Assembly: GCA_017471925.1 (NCBI GenBank)
Contig: JAFURM010000013.1
Location: forward strand, 1-64,000
From: Bacteroides sp.
GTDB lineage: Bacteria > Bacteroidota > Bacteroidia > Bacteroidales > Bacteroidaceae
Length of the DNA: 64,000 nucleotides
Direction: 5' to 3'
In this document: piece after piece, positions 7,709 to 16,045 of the stretch
Layout of the letters: each line of letters starts with the position of its first letter
Position numbering within the stretch: position 1 is the stretch's first letter
Program-made: the position numbers and the translations under genes
Notes under the pieces: model-generated
Told to the model about the DNA's origin: nothing
The model's database searches: none
What the model saw: only the letters and a program-made list of their open reading frames with translations

Positions 7709-9769
7709 ATGGGCTATTTCAAAGAAAAAAAAGAGTTCCCGTATAGAGAATGGCTATACAGAGCGTGCATTTTCATCAGTGTTGTGGCAGTCATCGTTTA
7801 CTTCCTGCCGCGCGACGGTAAGTTCAACTATCAATTCGATATAGACAAGCCGTGGAAGTATGGTCAGCTGATGGCCACTTTCGACTTCCCCATCTACAAG
7901 AGCGATGAAGTGGTGAAGCAGGAACAGGACAGCCTGATGGCCTCCTTCCGTCCCTACTACCGCTTGGAGAAAAAGGTAGGAAGCCAGGCCATCGAACGAT
8001 TGCGCAAGGACTATCAAGGGCATCTGCGCGAAGTGCTTCCTTCGGCCGACTATCTGAAATTCATTGAACGGGAACTGGGCAAGATCTATCGCTCGGGCAT
8101 CCTCCCCACCGAAGGTATGGCCGAACTGCAGAAGGACAGTACCCCAGGCATCATGCTCGTGGACGACAAACTGGCCGTACAGCGCAACGTCTCCACCCTC
8201 TACTCCGTAAAGGAGGCCTACTCGCATCTGCTTACGGCCGACACTCTGCATTATCGCCCCTACATCCTGCGCCAATGTGCCTTGAACGAATACCTCTCTC
8301 CCAATCTCGCTTACGACAGTGAACGCACCGAGAAGGCCCGCAAGGAGATGCTCAGCAACTACTCCTGGGCCAAAGGGCTGGTGGTGAGCGGACAGAAGAT
8401 TATCGACCGTGGCGAAATCGTCACCCCCGAAACCTACAGCATCTTGGAGAGCCTGCGCAAGGAGTCCATCCAACGTAGCGAGTCCATCGGACAGAAACGG
8501 CTGATGCTGGGCGGACAGATTCTCTACGTCAGCCTCTTCATCTTCTGCTTCATGCTCTACATTGACCTTTACCGCAAGGACTACTACAACCGCAAGGGGA
8601 GTCATGCACTGCTCTTTTCGCTCATCATGTTCTACTGTGTGGTGACGGCACTGATGGTGGCCAACAATGTCTTCAATGTCTACATCCTGCCCTATGCCAT
8701 GCTGCCCGTCATCATCCGGGTCTTCCTGGACTCGCGTACAGCCTTCATGACGTTGCTCACCACGGTACTTATCTGTTCCATCTGCCTGCGCTATCCCTAC
8801 GAGTTCATTCTGTTGCAACTCACGGCCGGACTGGTGGCCATATACAGCCTGCGCGAGCTTTCCCAACGTTCGGAACTGTTCCGCACGGCCTTCCTTGTTC
8901 TGATTACCTATGCCGCCGTCTATTTCGCTTTTGAACTGATTACCGAGAACGACCTCTCCAAACTGAACGGCAGCATGTACATCTACTTCATCATCAACAG
9001 CATCTTGCTGCTCTTCACTTATCCGTTGCTCTTCCTGTTGGAGAAAACCTTCGGATTCACCTCCAACGTCACCTTGGTGGAACTTTCCAATATCAACACG
9101 CCCCTGTTGCGCCGCATGTCGGAGACGGCCCCAGGCACCTTCCAACACTCCATGCAGATGGCCAATCTGGCTGCCGAAGCCGCCAACCGCATCGGAGCCA
9201 AGAGCCAGCTGGTGCGTACCGGTGCGCTCTATCACGACATCGGCAAGATGGAAAATGCCGTCTTCTTCACCGAAAACCAATTGGGTGGTGTCAATCCACA
9301 CAAACAGATGAGCTATGAACAGAGTGCACAAATCGTCATCAGCCATGTGACCGAGGGCATCCGCCTGGCCGAGAAGCATAATCTTCCTCAGGTCATCAAA
9401 GACTTCATTGTGACCCATCATGGACGGGGCAAGACCAAGTATTTCTATATATCCTGGAAAAACGAACATCCCGGTGAAGAGCCCGATGAAGAACTGTTCA
9501 CCTATCCCGGCTCCAATCCCTTCACGAAGGAACAGGCCATCCTGATGATGGCCGATGCCGTGGAGGCCGCTTCACGCAGTCTGCAGGAGTACACCGAGGA
9601 GAGCATCGGCAATCTGGTGGAGAAAATCATAGATGCCCAGGTGGCCGACGGATTCTTCAAGACCTGCCCCATTACCTTCAAGGACATTGCCACCGTGAAA
9701 GGTGTGTTCAAGGAAAAACTGAAAATGATTTATCACACCCGCATCAGCTACCCGGAACTAAAGAAGTGA
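7709..9769 (+). CDS. 7TM-HD domain membrane phosphohydrolase (PgpH/YqfF-like)
   Basis: Read from ATG 7709 the protein has 686 residues. There is one membrane segment near residues 15-32, a large extracytoplasmic region (about 35-260), a cluster of about seven membrane helices (about 265-465), and a C-terminal cytosolic HD domain. The HD metal ligands are seen in FQHSMQMANLA, LYHDIGKMENAVFF and VTHHGRGKTKYFY. This is the layout of PgpH, a cyclic di-AMP phosphodiesterase in Firmicutes and Listeria. Whether the Bacteroides protein cleaves c-di-AMP is inference. Its 3' end overlaps the convergent phosphatase gene by 26 bp. Confidence 0.88.
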   Translation: MGYFKEKKEFPYREWLYRACIFISVVAVIVYFLPRDGKFNYQFDIDKPWKYGQLMATFDFPIYKSDEVVKQEQDSLMASFRPYYRLEKKVGSQAIERLRKDYQGHLREVLPSADYLKFIERELGKIYRSGILPTEGMAELQKDSTPGIMLVDDKLAVQRNVSTLYSVKEAYSHLLTADTLHYRPYILRQCALNEYLSPNLAYDSERTEKARKEMLSNYSWAKGLVVSGQKIIDRGEIVTPETYSILESLRKESIQRSESIGQKRLMLGGQILYVSLFIFCFMLYIDLYRKDYYNRKGSHALLFSLIMFYCVVTALMVANNVFNVYILPYAMLPVIIRVFLDSRTAFMTLLTTVLICSICLRYPYEFILLQLTAGLVAIYSLRELSQRSELFRTAFLVLITYAAVYFAFELITENDLSKLNGSMYIYFIINSILLLFTYPLLFLLEKTFGFTSNVTLVELSNINTPLLRRMSETAPGTFQHSMQMANLAAEAANRIGAKSQLVRTGALYHDIGKMENAVFFTENQLGGVNPHKQMSYEQSAQIVISHVTEGIRLAEKHNLPQVIKDFIVTHHGRGKTKYFYISWKNEHPGEEPDEELFTYPGSNPFTKEQAILMMADAVEAASRSLQEYTEESIGNLVEKIIDAQVADGFFKTCPITFKDIATVKGVFKEKLKMIYHTRISYPELKK

Positions 9770-10238
9770 GCAGTCCGGCACAGGCATCTTCCAGCAGGTC
9801 GAGCACATACTCGAAACCTTCAGCACCGCCATAGTAGGGGTCGGGCACATGGCCGGCATGCGTGAAGCGGGTGCAGTAGTCCGTCATCCGGCGGATTTTC
9901 TTCCACTCTTCAGGGGAAGGGGCACGCTCTTTCAGGTCATCAATGTTGCGGTCGTCCATGCCGATAATCAGGTCGAAGCGATAGAAGTCCTCCGTCGTCA
10001 CGGGACGTGAGCGATGAGTCAGTTCATAACCGCGCCTGATGGCATGGGCACGCATTCGGGGATCGGGCAGCTCGCCACGATGGTAGCTCAGGATGCCGGC
10101 TGAATCTATTTCGAACTCCTTTTCCCTGCCGGCCTTCTGCACCAGGTGTCTCATCACTCCTTCGGCCGAAGAAGAACGGCAGATGTTGCCCAGGCAGACA
10201 AAGAGTATCTTGTATCGGTTATCGTTCTGCATATTCAT
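9744..10238 (-). CDS. low-molecular-weight protein-tyrosine phosphatase
   Basis: A 164-residue cytosolic phosphatase. The P-loop CLGNICRS (CX5R) lies at about residues 15-22 and the general-acid loop VPDPYYGG lies near the C terminus. This is the complete active site of the LMW-PTP family. It is the last gene of an apparent DUF4738-priA-phosphatase operon (17-bp gap to priA). In other bacteria such enzymes often act on tyrosine kinases of polysaccharide export, but no such kinase is in this window. Confidence 0.92.
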   Translation of the reverse strand: MNMQNDNRYKILFVCLGNICRSSSAEGVMRHLVQKAGREKEFEIDSAGILSYHRGELPDPRMRAHAIRRGYELTHRSRPVTTEDFYRFDLIIGMDDRNIDDLKERAPSPEEWKKIRRMTDYCTRFTHAGHVPDPYYGGAEGFEYVLDLLEDACAGLLTSLVPGS

Positions 10239-10254
10239 ATACCTATTCTATTTC

Positions 10255-12723
10255 TTATTGGGGGTCAACGTCATAATAGACAATCAGTGACTTGAAGCGG
10301 TCTTCGGCCACCATCTCTTTCTGTACCTGCACCAGAAATTCACGGGCACGGGCCAAGGGGGCATTGTGTTCTATCTTCAGGACAATCTTCCGGATAAAGA
10401 GAGTCTGCACTCTTGCTACGGGCGGTTTGTCCGGTCCCAGCACGCGTGCGCCGAAGATGGCCCGCAGTTTGTCTGCCATGGTGCGTGCCATCAGGTCAAG
10501 CAGCGTTTCGTTGCGGTTCTTCAGGTAGACATAGACCAGACGGTAGTAGGGCGGATAGCGGAACAGGGTACGCTCGGCCAACTGGCCTCGCACCATTCTC
10601 TCATAATCGTTCCTGATGACCTGGGGAATAATGGGATGGTCCATACTCTTGGTTTGCAGCACCACCCGTCCCTGCTTCTGTTTGCGCCCGGCACGCCCGG
10701 CCACCTGAGCCATCAGTTGGAAGGCACGTTCATAGGCCCTGAAATCGGGATAGTTCAGCATCGTGTCGGCATTCAGTATGCCCACCACGCTGACATGGTC
10801 AAAGTCCAGTCCCTTGGAGACCATCTGTGTACCTATCAGAATATCGGTCTTCCCCTGTTCAAAGTCAGCGATGATGCGTTCATATGCCGCACGGGTACGG
10901 GTTGTGTCTAAGTCCATTCGGGCCACCCGTGCTTCGGGGAAGAGCTGTTTCACGTCATCCTCTATCTTCTCCGTACCAAAACCGCGATGACGCAGGTCCG
11001 TGCCTTCGCAGGCAGGACATTGACGGGGTACCGGGATGGTGTAGCCGCAGTAGTGGCAGGTCAGTTGGTTCAGTCCCTTATGATAGGTCAGGCTGACATC
11101 GCAGTTCTGACACTTGGGCACCCAGCTGCACGTGTGACACTCTATCATTGGAGCAAAACCGCGTCGGTTCTGGAAAAGGATGACCTGATCCTTCTGTTCC
11201 AATGCCTCACGCATATATTGCAGCAGCAGGGGAGAGAAGGGACCGTTCATCCGCTTCTTGCGGTGCAGTTCCTTGATGTCCACGGGAATGATTTCCGGCA
11301 GACGGATTTCCTTGTGACGCTCCTTCAGTTCCACCAGGCCATACTTGCCTGTAGTGGCGTTGTACCAGCTCTCTATCGAAGGTGTGGCTGTGCCAAGCAG
11401 CGTCTTGGCTCCATACAGGGAGGCCAGCACGATGGCTGCATTGCGGGCATGATAACGTGGTGCGGGGTCTTGCTGCTTATAGCTGTTCTCATGCTCCTCG
11501 TCCACAATTACCAGCCCTAACCGACTGAAGGGAAGGAAGAGTGACGAACGCACTCCAAGGATAAGGTCATAGGGAGTGTCGGAGAGTTGTTTCTGCCAGA
11601 TTTCCACTCGCTCGGCATCGGGAAACTTGGAGTGATAGACTCCCAGACGATGACCGAACACACGACGCAAGCGTTCCGTAATCTGGGTGGTCAGGGCAAT
11701 TTCCGGTAACAGGTAGAGCACCTGCTTGCCTTGGGCGATGGCTTCGGCAATCAGATGGATATAGATTTCGGTCTTTCCGCTGGCCGTCACACCATGTAGC
11801 AGACAGACATTCTTGCTTTGGAAAACGTCATGAATCTCCTGATAGACCCGTTGCTGATGGGGATTCAGCTCGTTCAGTGCAACGGAGGCCACCGGCACCA
11901 CCGTCTGATTGCCCAAGCGGCCTATCTCCTGCTGGTAGACTTCCAAAACGCCACGTCCTACCAGCCCATTGAATACGGCAGGAGTGGCCTGTGCCTGTTG
12001 CAGCAGCTCGGCTTTGGAAACCTCCCGGACACTTCCGCTCAAAGATTCGGAAAGCTCCAGATAGCGCATCAGCAAATCCAGTTGTTTGGGAGCACGCCGT
12101 TGCAGTTCGTCGAAGAAGATGTGCAGGCGATGCTCGTTGCGTGCAGCCTCCGTCAGGCGCACACGGGTCTCGGTGCGGGGTTTGTAGCTCCGTTTCAACT
12201 CCTCCTTTACGAAGATGGCATCCTTCTCCAAAAGCGTCTTCACCAGTCCCAGTACATTCTTGAACCCCGTAGCCTTCTCTAATGCCGTTACCGGCTGCTC
12301 CGGCTCTGCGGCAAGCAGGTCCAACAGACGCTGCTCACGCTCGGGCAGACGTTCCACAGCTTCAAAGTCGGGATTATAGACCACCACTGTCTCACTCTCC
12401 AATTTCAGTCCCGAAGGGAGGGCAGCCTTGTAGACATCGCCTTGTGTACAGAGGTAGTAATCGGCCAACCACGCCCAAAAGCGGAATTGCAGGGGCAACA
12501 GCAGGGGAGAGGCATCTAACAGTGCTGTCACCTCCTTCACTTCATACCCCTCCGGCCTCTGGAAGTGTATGTGCTGTACAATGGCGGTATAGAATTTCTT
12601 TTTGCCGAAAGGCACGACTACGCGACAGCCCACCTGCACTTCATCGGCCATCTCATCGGGTAGGAGATAGGTGAAACAGGTGTGTAAGGGCAGGGGAAGT
12701 ATGACGTCTACAAACTTCTGCAT
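10255..12723 (-). CDS. priA: primosomal protein N' (replication restart helicase)
   Basis: The 822-residue superfamily 2 DNA helicase reloads the replisome at stalled forks. An N-terminal fork-binding domain (FVDVILPLPLHTCFTYLLPD) is followed by Walker A GVTASGKTEIYIHLI, Walker B VIVDEEHENSYKQQD, and a zinc-binding insert with paired cysteines (CHTCSWVPKCQNC, CHYCG, CPAC). The second RecA lobe carries ILIGTQMVSKGLDF and MAQVAGRAGR. Its start overlaps the end of the upstream lipoprotein gene by 16 bp, which suggests coupled translation. Confidence 0.97.
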   Translation of the reverse strand: MQKFVDVILPLPLHTCFTYLLPDEMADEVQVGCRVVVPFGKKKFYTAIVQHIHFQRPEGYEVKEVTALLDASPLLLPLQFRFWAWLADYYLCTQGDVYKAALPSGLKLESETVVVYNPDFEAVERLPEREQRLLDLLAAEPEQPVTALEKATGFKNVLGLVKTLLEKDAIFVKEELKRSYKPRTETRVRLTEAARNEHRLHIFFDELQRRAPKQLDLLMRYLELSESLSGSVREVSKAELLQQAQATPAVFNGLVGRGVLEVYQQEIGRLGNQTVVPVASVALNELNPHQQRVYQEIHDVFQSKNVCLLHGVTASGKTEIYIHLIAEAIAQGKQVLYLLPEIALTTQITERLRRVFGHRLGVYHSKFPDAERVEIWQKQLSDTPYDLILGVRSSLFLPFSRLGLVIVDEEHENSYKQQDPAPRYHARNAAIVLASLYGAKTLLGTATPSIESWYNATTGKYGLVELKERHKEIRLPEIIPVDIKELHRKKRMNGPFSPLLLQYMREALEQKDQVILFQNRRGFAPMIECHTCSWVPKCQNCDVSLTYHKGLNQLTCHYCGYTIPVPRQCPACEGTDLRHRGFGTEKIEDDVKQLFPEARVARMDLDTTRTRAAYERIIADFEQGKTDILIGTQMVSKGLDFDHVSVVGILNADTMLNYPDFRAYERAFQLMAQVAGRAGRKQKQGRVVLQTKSMDHPIIPQVIRNDYERMVRGQLAERTLFRYPPYYRLVYVYLKNRNETLLDLMARTMADKLRAIFGARVLGPDKPPVARVQTLFIRKIVLKIEHNAPLARAREFLVQVQKEMVAEDRFKSLIVYYDVDPQ

Positions 12724-13607
12724 GGTTCCACCGATGCAATTTTGAAGGGATATTCGTTGATATTCATTCGCACCAGGAAAGCACGAGGCTCTTCGCCCTC
12801 ACGGGGGCTGTAGGTCACGGTCACGCCCTCCTGATGGTTCTCGCATCGGAAGTCTACGCTGCGTATGGCCTGTTCATAGTCCATTCCGGTCGGCTCCCCG
12901 AAAAGTTCCTGCGCTATGGAATGAGCCTCGCCACGCTCCAAGGCTTGCAGGAAGGAGGGCTCGCAATGGTGTTCCAGGAAGGAGCGCATCTCCGGCAGGG
13001 AGTCACACCCCATCTTCCGCTGATGCCAATAGAGGGTGAAGAACTCTGAAAGCTGGTTGATGCATTCGGAGCATTCATCGCCCATCTCCATCGTCAGGGC
13101 ATAGAGTGCGGTCTCTCCATTGGTAGAGAGGCAATAGAGCATGAAGTCGCCCACATCACTCTCGGGATAGAAACAGCTCACATGGAAATAGGCCGTCTTG
13201 GACGAAAGGTGCTGCAGCGTGCCGTTTCCGTAGATTTTGAGTTCACCCTCGCTGCCCACTATGTCGCCGGTGCGCAGCTCTTTCTCCCGACACACCGTCT
13301 GTCCGGCATGTTCCACGGTAAAGAAGAGGGAATTGTCTCTCAGCCGATACTCCGGGGTAATGGTTATCACCACATCATTGGGGGCACGGCGTACCCTGAT
13401 GGTCCAGTCACCGGCAATGGTGTCATAAGCCTCTTCCGGGTCTTTCTCCACAGGGATGGAAGATGCGGAAGGAACCTTCTGTCCGGCTTCATCGGGTGTA
13501 GTGACCATCGGACTCCCGGCCTGCGCCGTGTCACGGTTACTGTTCCTGTTCAGCTGGCAGGAAAGCAGCAAGGGAAGGAGGGAGAGGGAGAAAAGGAAAC
13601 GTTTCAT
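12708..13607 (-). CDS. DUF4738-type lipoprotein
   Basis: Read from the ATG at 13607 the product has 299 residues and a lipoprotein signal MKRFLFSLSLLPLLLSC with lipidated Cys17. A Ser/Pro/Thr-rich linker follows, then a domain of about 230 residues beginning near TIAGDWTIRVRRAPND. I assign DUF4738, a Bacteroidales family of unknown function, with moderate certainty. An upstream ATG at 13667 is open but would hide the lipobox. It overlaps priA by 16 bp and sits just downstream of a pair of palindromic repeats. Confidence 0.72.
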   Translation of the reverse strand: MKRFLFSLSLLPLLLSCQLNRNSNRDTAQAGSPMVTTPDEAGQKVPSASSIPVEKDPEEAYDTIAGDWTIRVRRAPNDVVITITPEYRLRDNSLFFTVEHAGQTVCREKELRTGDIVGSEGELKIYGNGTLQHLSSKTAYFHVSCFYPESDVGDFMLYCLSTNGETALYALTMEMGDECSECINQLSEFFTLYWHQRKMGCDSLPEMRSFLEHHCEPSFLQALERGEAHSIAQELFGEPTGMDYEQAIRSVDFRCENHQEGVTVTYSPREGEEPRAFLVRMNINEYPFKIASVEPCRSL

Positions 13608-13653
13608 TTTCTGAAAGAGAGCTAAGTGGATGGGGAAAATCAGAGCAGAAAAT

Positions 13654-13697
13654 GAACATATGTTCAAATGGCAACGAACATATGTTCCTTTAAGGGG
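13654..13697. repeat. two 22-bp units with palindromic GAACATATGTTC core
   Basis: The perfect 12-bp palindrome GAACATATGTTC occurs at 13654-13665 and 13676-13687, exactly 22 bp apart, followed by the 10-bp spacers aaatggcaac and ctttaagggg. It lies just past the stop of the outer-membrane barrel gene and upstream of the DUF4738 gene. It could be an operator pair or a member of the 22-bp array class seen elsewhere in the window. Confidence 0.75.
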
Positions 13698-13708
13698 CTG
13701 TTTTTATT

Positions 13709-14275
13709 TTAGAAGAGGTATGCTACCGATACTTGCCAGGACTTGGTCTTGCCGTTGCCAGCCACACCGTTCACTACGCTTTCCACCGTGAAGCTGTCAC
13801 CCAGAGGAATCTGGTAGTTCACGCCCACCTGCAGGTGGCGGAGCAGTTTCACTCCGGCACCGAGGTTCAGGCCCACTTGCGTGTTCTTGGATTCTATATC
13901 GTTGCCAGCAAGCTTGATGTCCTTGAAGTTGAAGAAGAAGTCAGGACCGGCAGCCAGGTAAACGCCCAGTGTGCTGCCCAGACCAAAGGTGTACTTCAGG
14001 TTCACGGGGATTTCCACACCCTGCTGTTTCCAGTCGCCCTTACCACGCTGAGAGTAGAGCAACGCACCGTCCACGCCCAGTCCGATAACGGGAATAGTCA
14101 CTTCGGCCATAGGACCGATAAAGAAGCCTGTCGTGTTGCTGGACTCACCGGCATTCTCTATATCCAACTTGGAGAGATTCAAACCGCCTTTTACACCCCA
14201 CTTGATTTGGGCTTGTGAAGGCAAGGCCACTGCCAAAGCGCAAACGGCCATCATCAATACGATAATTTTCTTCAT
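13709..14275 (-). CDS. small outer-membrane beta-barrel protein (OMP_b-brl_2 type)
   Basis: The 188-residue protein has a clear signal peptide (MKKIIVLMMAVCALAVALPSQAQ) and alternating beta-strand sequence such as IKWGVKGGLNLSKLDI, ending in a C-terminal aromatic (VSVAYLF), typical of barrels inserted in the outer membrane. It probably has eight strands, like the PF13568 porin-like family. Function is unknown. It has its own promoter box at 14304-14311. Confidence 0.85.
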   Translation of the reverse strand: MKKIIVLMMAVCALAVALPSQAQIKWGVKGGLNLSKLDIENAGESSNTTGFFIGPMAEVTIPVIGLGVDGALLYSQRGKGDWKQQGVEIPVNLKYTFGLGSTLGVYLAAGPDFFFNFKDIKLAGNDIESKNTQVGLNLGAGVKLLRHLQVGVNYQIPLGDSFTVESVVNGVAGNGKTKSWQVSVAYLF

Positions 14276-14303
14276 AACTTGAGTTTAATTGATTATTGCG
14301 CGA

Positions 14304-14311
14304 CAAATATA
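14304..14311 (-). promoter_or_regulatory. -7 box of the barrel gene promoter
   Basis: TATATTTG on the minus strand, 28 bp before the start codon. The position expected for the -33 element (14331-14334) lies within GAACATATTC, which resembles the palindrome repeated at 13654 and 13676. Confidence 0.55.
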
Positions 14312-14358
14312 TGTAAAATATTCCTAAATGGAACATATTCGTCCCTGTTTTGTTCGTT

Positions 14359-15735
14359 TTACTCCCGTATAGCCATCACCTCTTCGGGTGTCAGGGGAAT
14401 CTTCTTGCCCAGGCGACGGGCACCATCGGGCGTAATGAGGTAGTCCTCCTCGTTGCGGATGCCGCCCAAGTGGCGATACTCTTCCACCTTATTATAATTA
14501 ATAAAGTCGGTGAACTTCTGCTGGCTTTTCCAGAGGTCTATCAGTTCGGGAATGAAATAGATGCCCGGCTCTACGGTGAAGACAAAGCCCGGTTCCAACG
14601 GAATGGCCAGTCGCTGGCTCTTGCGTCCGAACTGGGTACTCTTGGGTTGGCCGTTGTAGCCCACCCACAGCTCGCCCAGGTTCTCCATGTCGTGAACATC
14701 CAGTCCCATCATGTGTCCCAGGCCGTGGGGATAGAACAGGGCATGTGCCCCTTCGCGCACGGCATCCTCGGCATTGCCTTTCATCAGCCCCAGTTCCTTC
14801 AGCCCCTCTACCATTACCTTGGCTGAGAGGTCATACACTTCCATATAAGGAATGCCGGGACGCAGGGCTGCCACTGCAGCCAAATGCATGGCGTTCTGTA
14901 TCTCATAGGCGGCACGCTGTCGGGGTGTAAACTCCTTGTCGGCCGGAATCGTGGAAGACATGTCACCGCAGTAGCCCGAGGGCAACTCCGCACCGGCATC
15001 TATCAGGAAAAGGTCGCCCGACTTGATGAGATGACCGTGATAGTGGTTGTGCAGGGTCTGTCCGTTGATGGTGGCAATCGTGGGGAAGGAGCATTCGCAG
15101 TTGTTCATCTGAGCCACACGGTTCATCTCGGCCACCACTTCATACTCGTACATACCGGGACGGATGCACTTCATGGCAGCGATGTGCATGTCGGCCGTCA
15201 CATCGCAGGCTCGTTCTATCTCTGCAATCTCCTCTTCCGACTTGTAGTTGCGCTGGGCCACCACCGCACGGATAAAGGGTATGGAACCTTCCTGACGGGC
15301 AGGAGCGATGCCTAACCACTCCATCAGTTTCAGGCGATGTTCCGGCCGGTAGGGAGGCAGGTAGTGTATGGCACGACCCTGTTGGGCGGCCTTTTGCAGG
15401 TAGACGGCCAGTTCGGCAGAAGGACGTGTCTCCGAGATACCCACCAAGGCTGCCTTCTCGTGCAGCGTGGGCTGTGTGCCCATCCATACAATGTGGTCAA
15501 TGGTCAGCTCGTCACCAAAGATAATCTCCCGTTCCTCGTCAATGTCAATGACGGCAGACAGACCGGCAAATGACAGACCGAAGAAATAGAGGAAAGTGGA
15601 GTCCTGCCGATAGCGGAAGGTATTGTCTTCATAGTTCAGCCCCTGGTCGTCATTTCCCAGGAACAGCAACAGCCCTGAACCTATGCTCTGTCTCAGCAAG
15701 GCACGGCGTTGCACATAAGTCTCTTTTGCAAACAT
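14359..15735 (-). CDS. pepP: Xaa-Pro aminopeptidase (M24B)
   Basis: The 458-residue cytosolic metallopeptidase removes N-terminal residues before proline. An N-terminal creatinase-like domain (about residues 1-170) is followed by the pita-bread fold. Metal ligands appear in LIDAGAELPSGYCGDMSST (two Asp), HGLGHMMGLDVHD (His), FTVEPGIYF (Glu) and a last Glu near the C terminus. Length and motifs match PepP. Confidence 0.94.
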   Translation of the reverse strand: MFAKETYVQRRALLRQSIGSGLLLFLGNDDQGLNYEDNTFRYRQDSTFLYFFGLSFAGLSAVIDIDEEREIIFGDELTIDHIVWMGTQPTLHEKAALVGISETRPSAELAVYLQKAAQQGRAIHYLPPYRPEHRLKLMEWLGIAPARQEGSIPFIRAVVAQRNYKSEEEIAEIERACDVTADMHIAAMKCIRPGMYEYEVVAEMNRVAQMNNCECSFPTIATINGQTLHNHYHGHLIKSGDLFLIDAGAELPSGYCGDMSSTIPADKEFTPRQRAAYEIQNAMHLAAVAALRPGIPYMEVYDLSAKVMVEGLKELGLMKGNAEDAVREGAHALFYPHGLGHMMGLDVHDMENLGELWVGYNGQPKSTQFGRKSQRLAIPLEPGFVFTVEPGIYFIPELIDLWKSQQKFTDFINYNKVEEYRHLGGIRNEEDYLITPDGARRLGKKIPLTPEEVMAIRE

Positions 15736-15764
15736 AATTTTTTGTTTTAATGAATCATTGGTGG

Positions 15765-15772
15765 CAAATATA
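15765..15772 (-). promoter_or_regulatory. -7 box of pepP promoter
   Basis: TATATTTG on the minus strand, 30 bp before the pepP start codon. The -33 element is not clear. Confidence 0.5.
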
Positions 15773-15876
15773 GCAAGAATCTGAAAGAAAACGCGCGAAA
15801 AACCGATAACTTCAAAGTTTTGCTCCCCTTTTTGCGGTATTTTGCAATAAAAGAATGTTAAAATGCATCGAAATCG

Positions 15877-15906
15877 TTTCAGTTACAACAAAGTCTTCTA
15901 CCTTTG
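15877..15906 (+). promoter_or_regulatory. promoter of the TonB receptor-peptidase cluster
   Basis: TTTC (15877-15880), an 18-bp spacer and a perfect TACCTTTG (15899-15906). Transcription would start near 15913 and give an unusually long leader of about 130 nt before the receptor ATG. Confidence 0.65.
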
Positions 15907-15912
15907 CCGCTG

Positions 15913-16045
15913 TTTTATTACGCTTTTGTAATAGTAATTAAGAAATCGGAACAACCCGAGGACGAGGAAGTGGGCTTCCCTTACAGGAAACAGAAGAATA
16001 AGAATAACAGATATATATGTCTCACCTAACTAATATAGTATTGAA
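15913..16045 (+). other. long 5' leader with two hairpins
   Basis: This predicted leader can form TATTAC-gctttt-GTAATA (15916-15933) and GGAAG-tggg-CTTCC (15966-15979). I do not recognise a known riboswitch; the conserved boxes of cobalamin, TPP and SAM elements are absent to my reading. The rest of the 310-bp pepP-receptor gap shows only the two promoters. Confidence 0.4.

Noticed and set aside
15913..16045. Cobalamin, TPP or SAM riboswitch in front of the TonB receptor
   Set aside because: I could not find the conserved boxes of these riboswitches; only two simple hairpins are visible.
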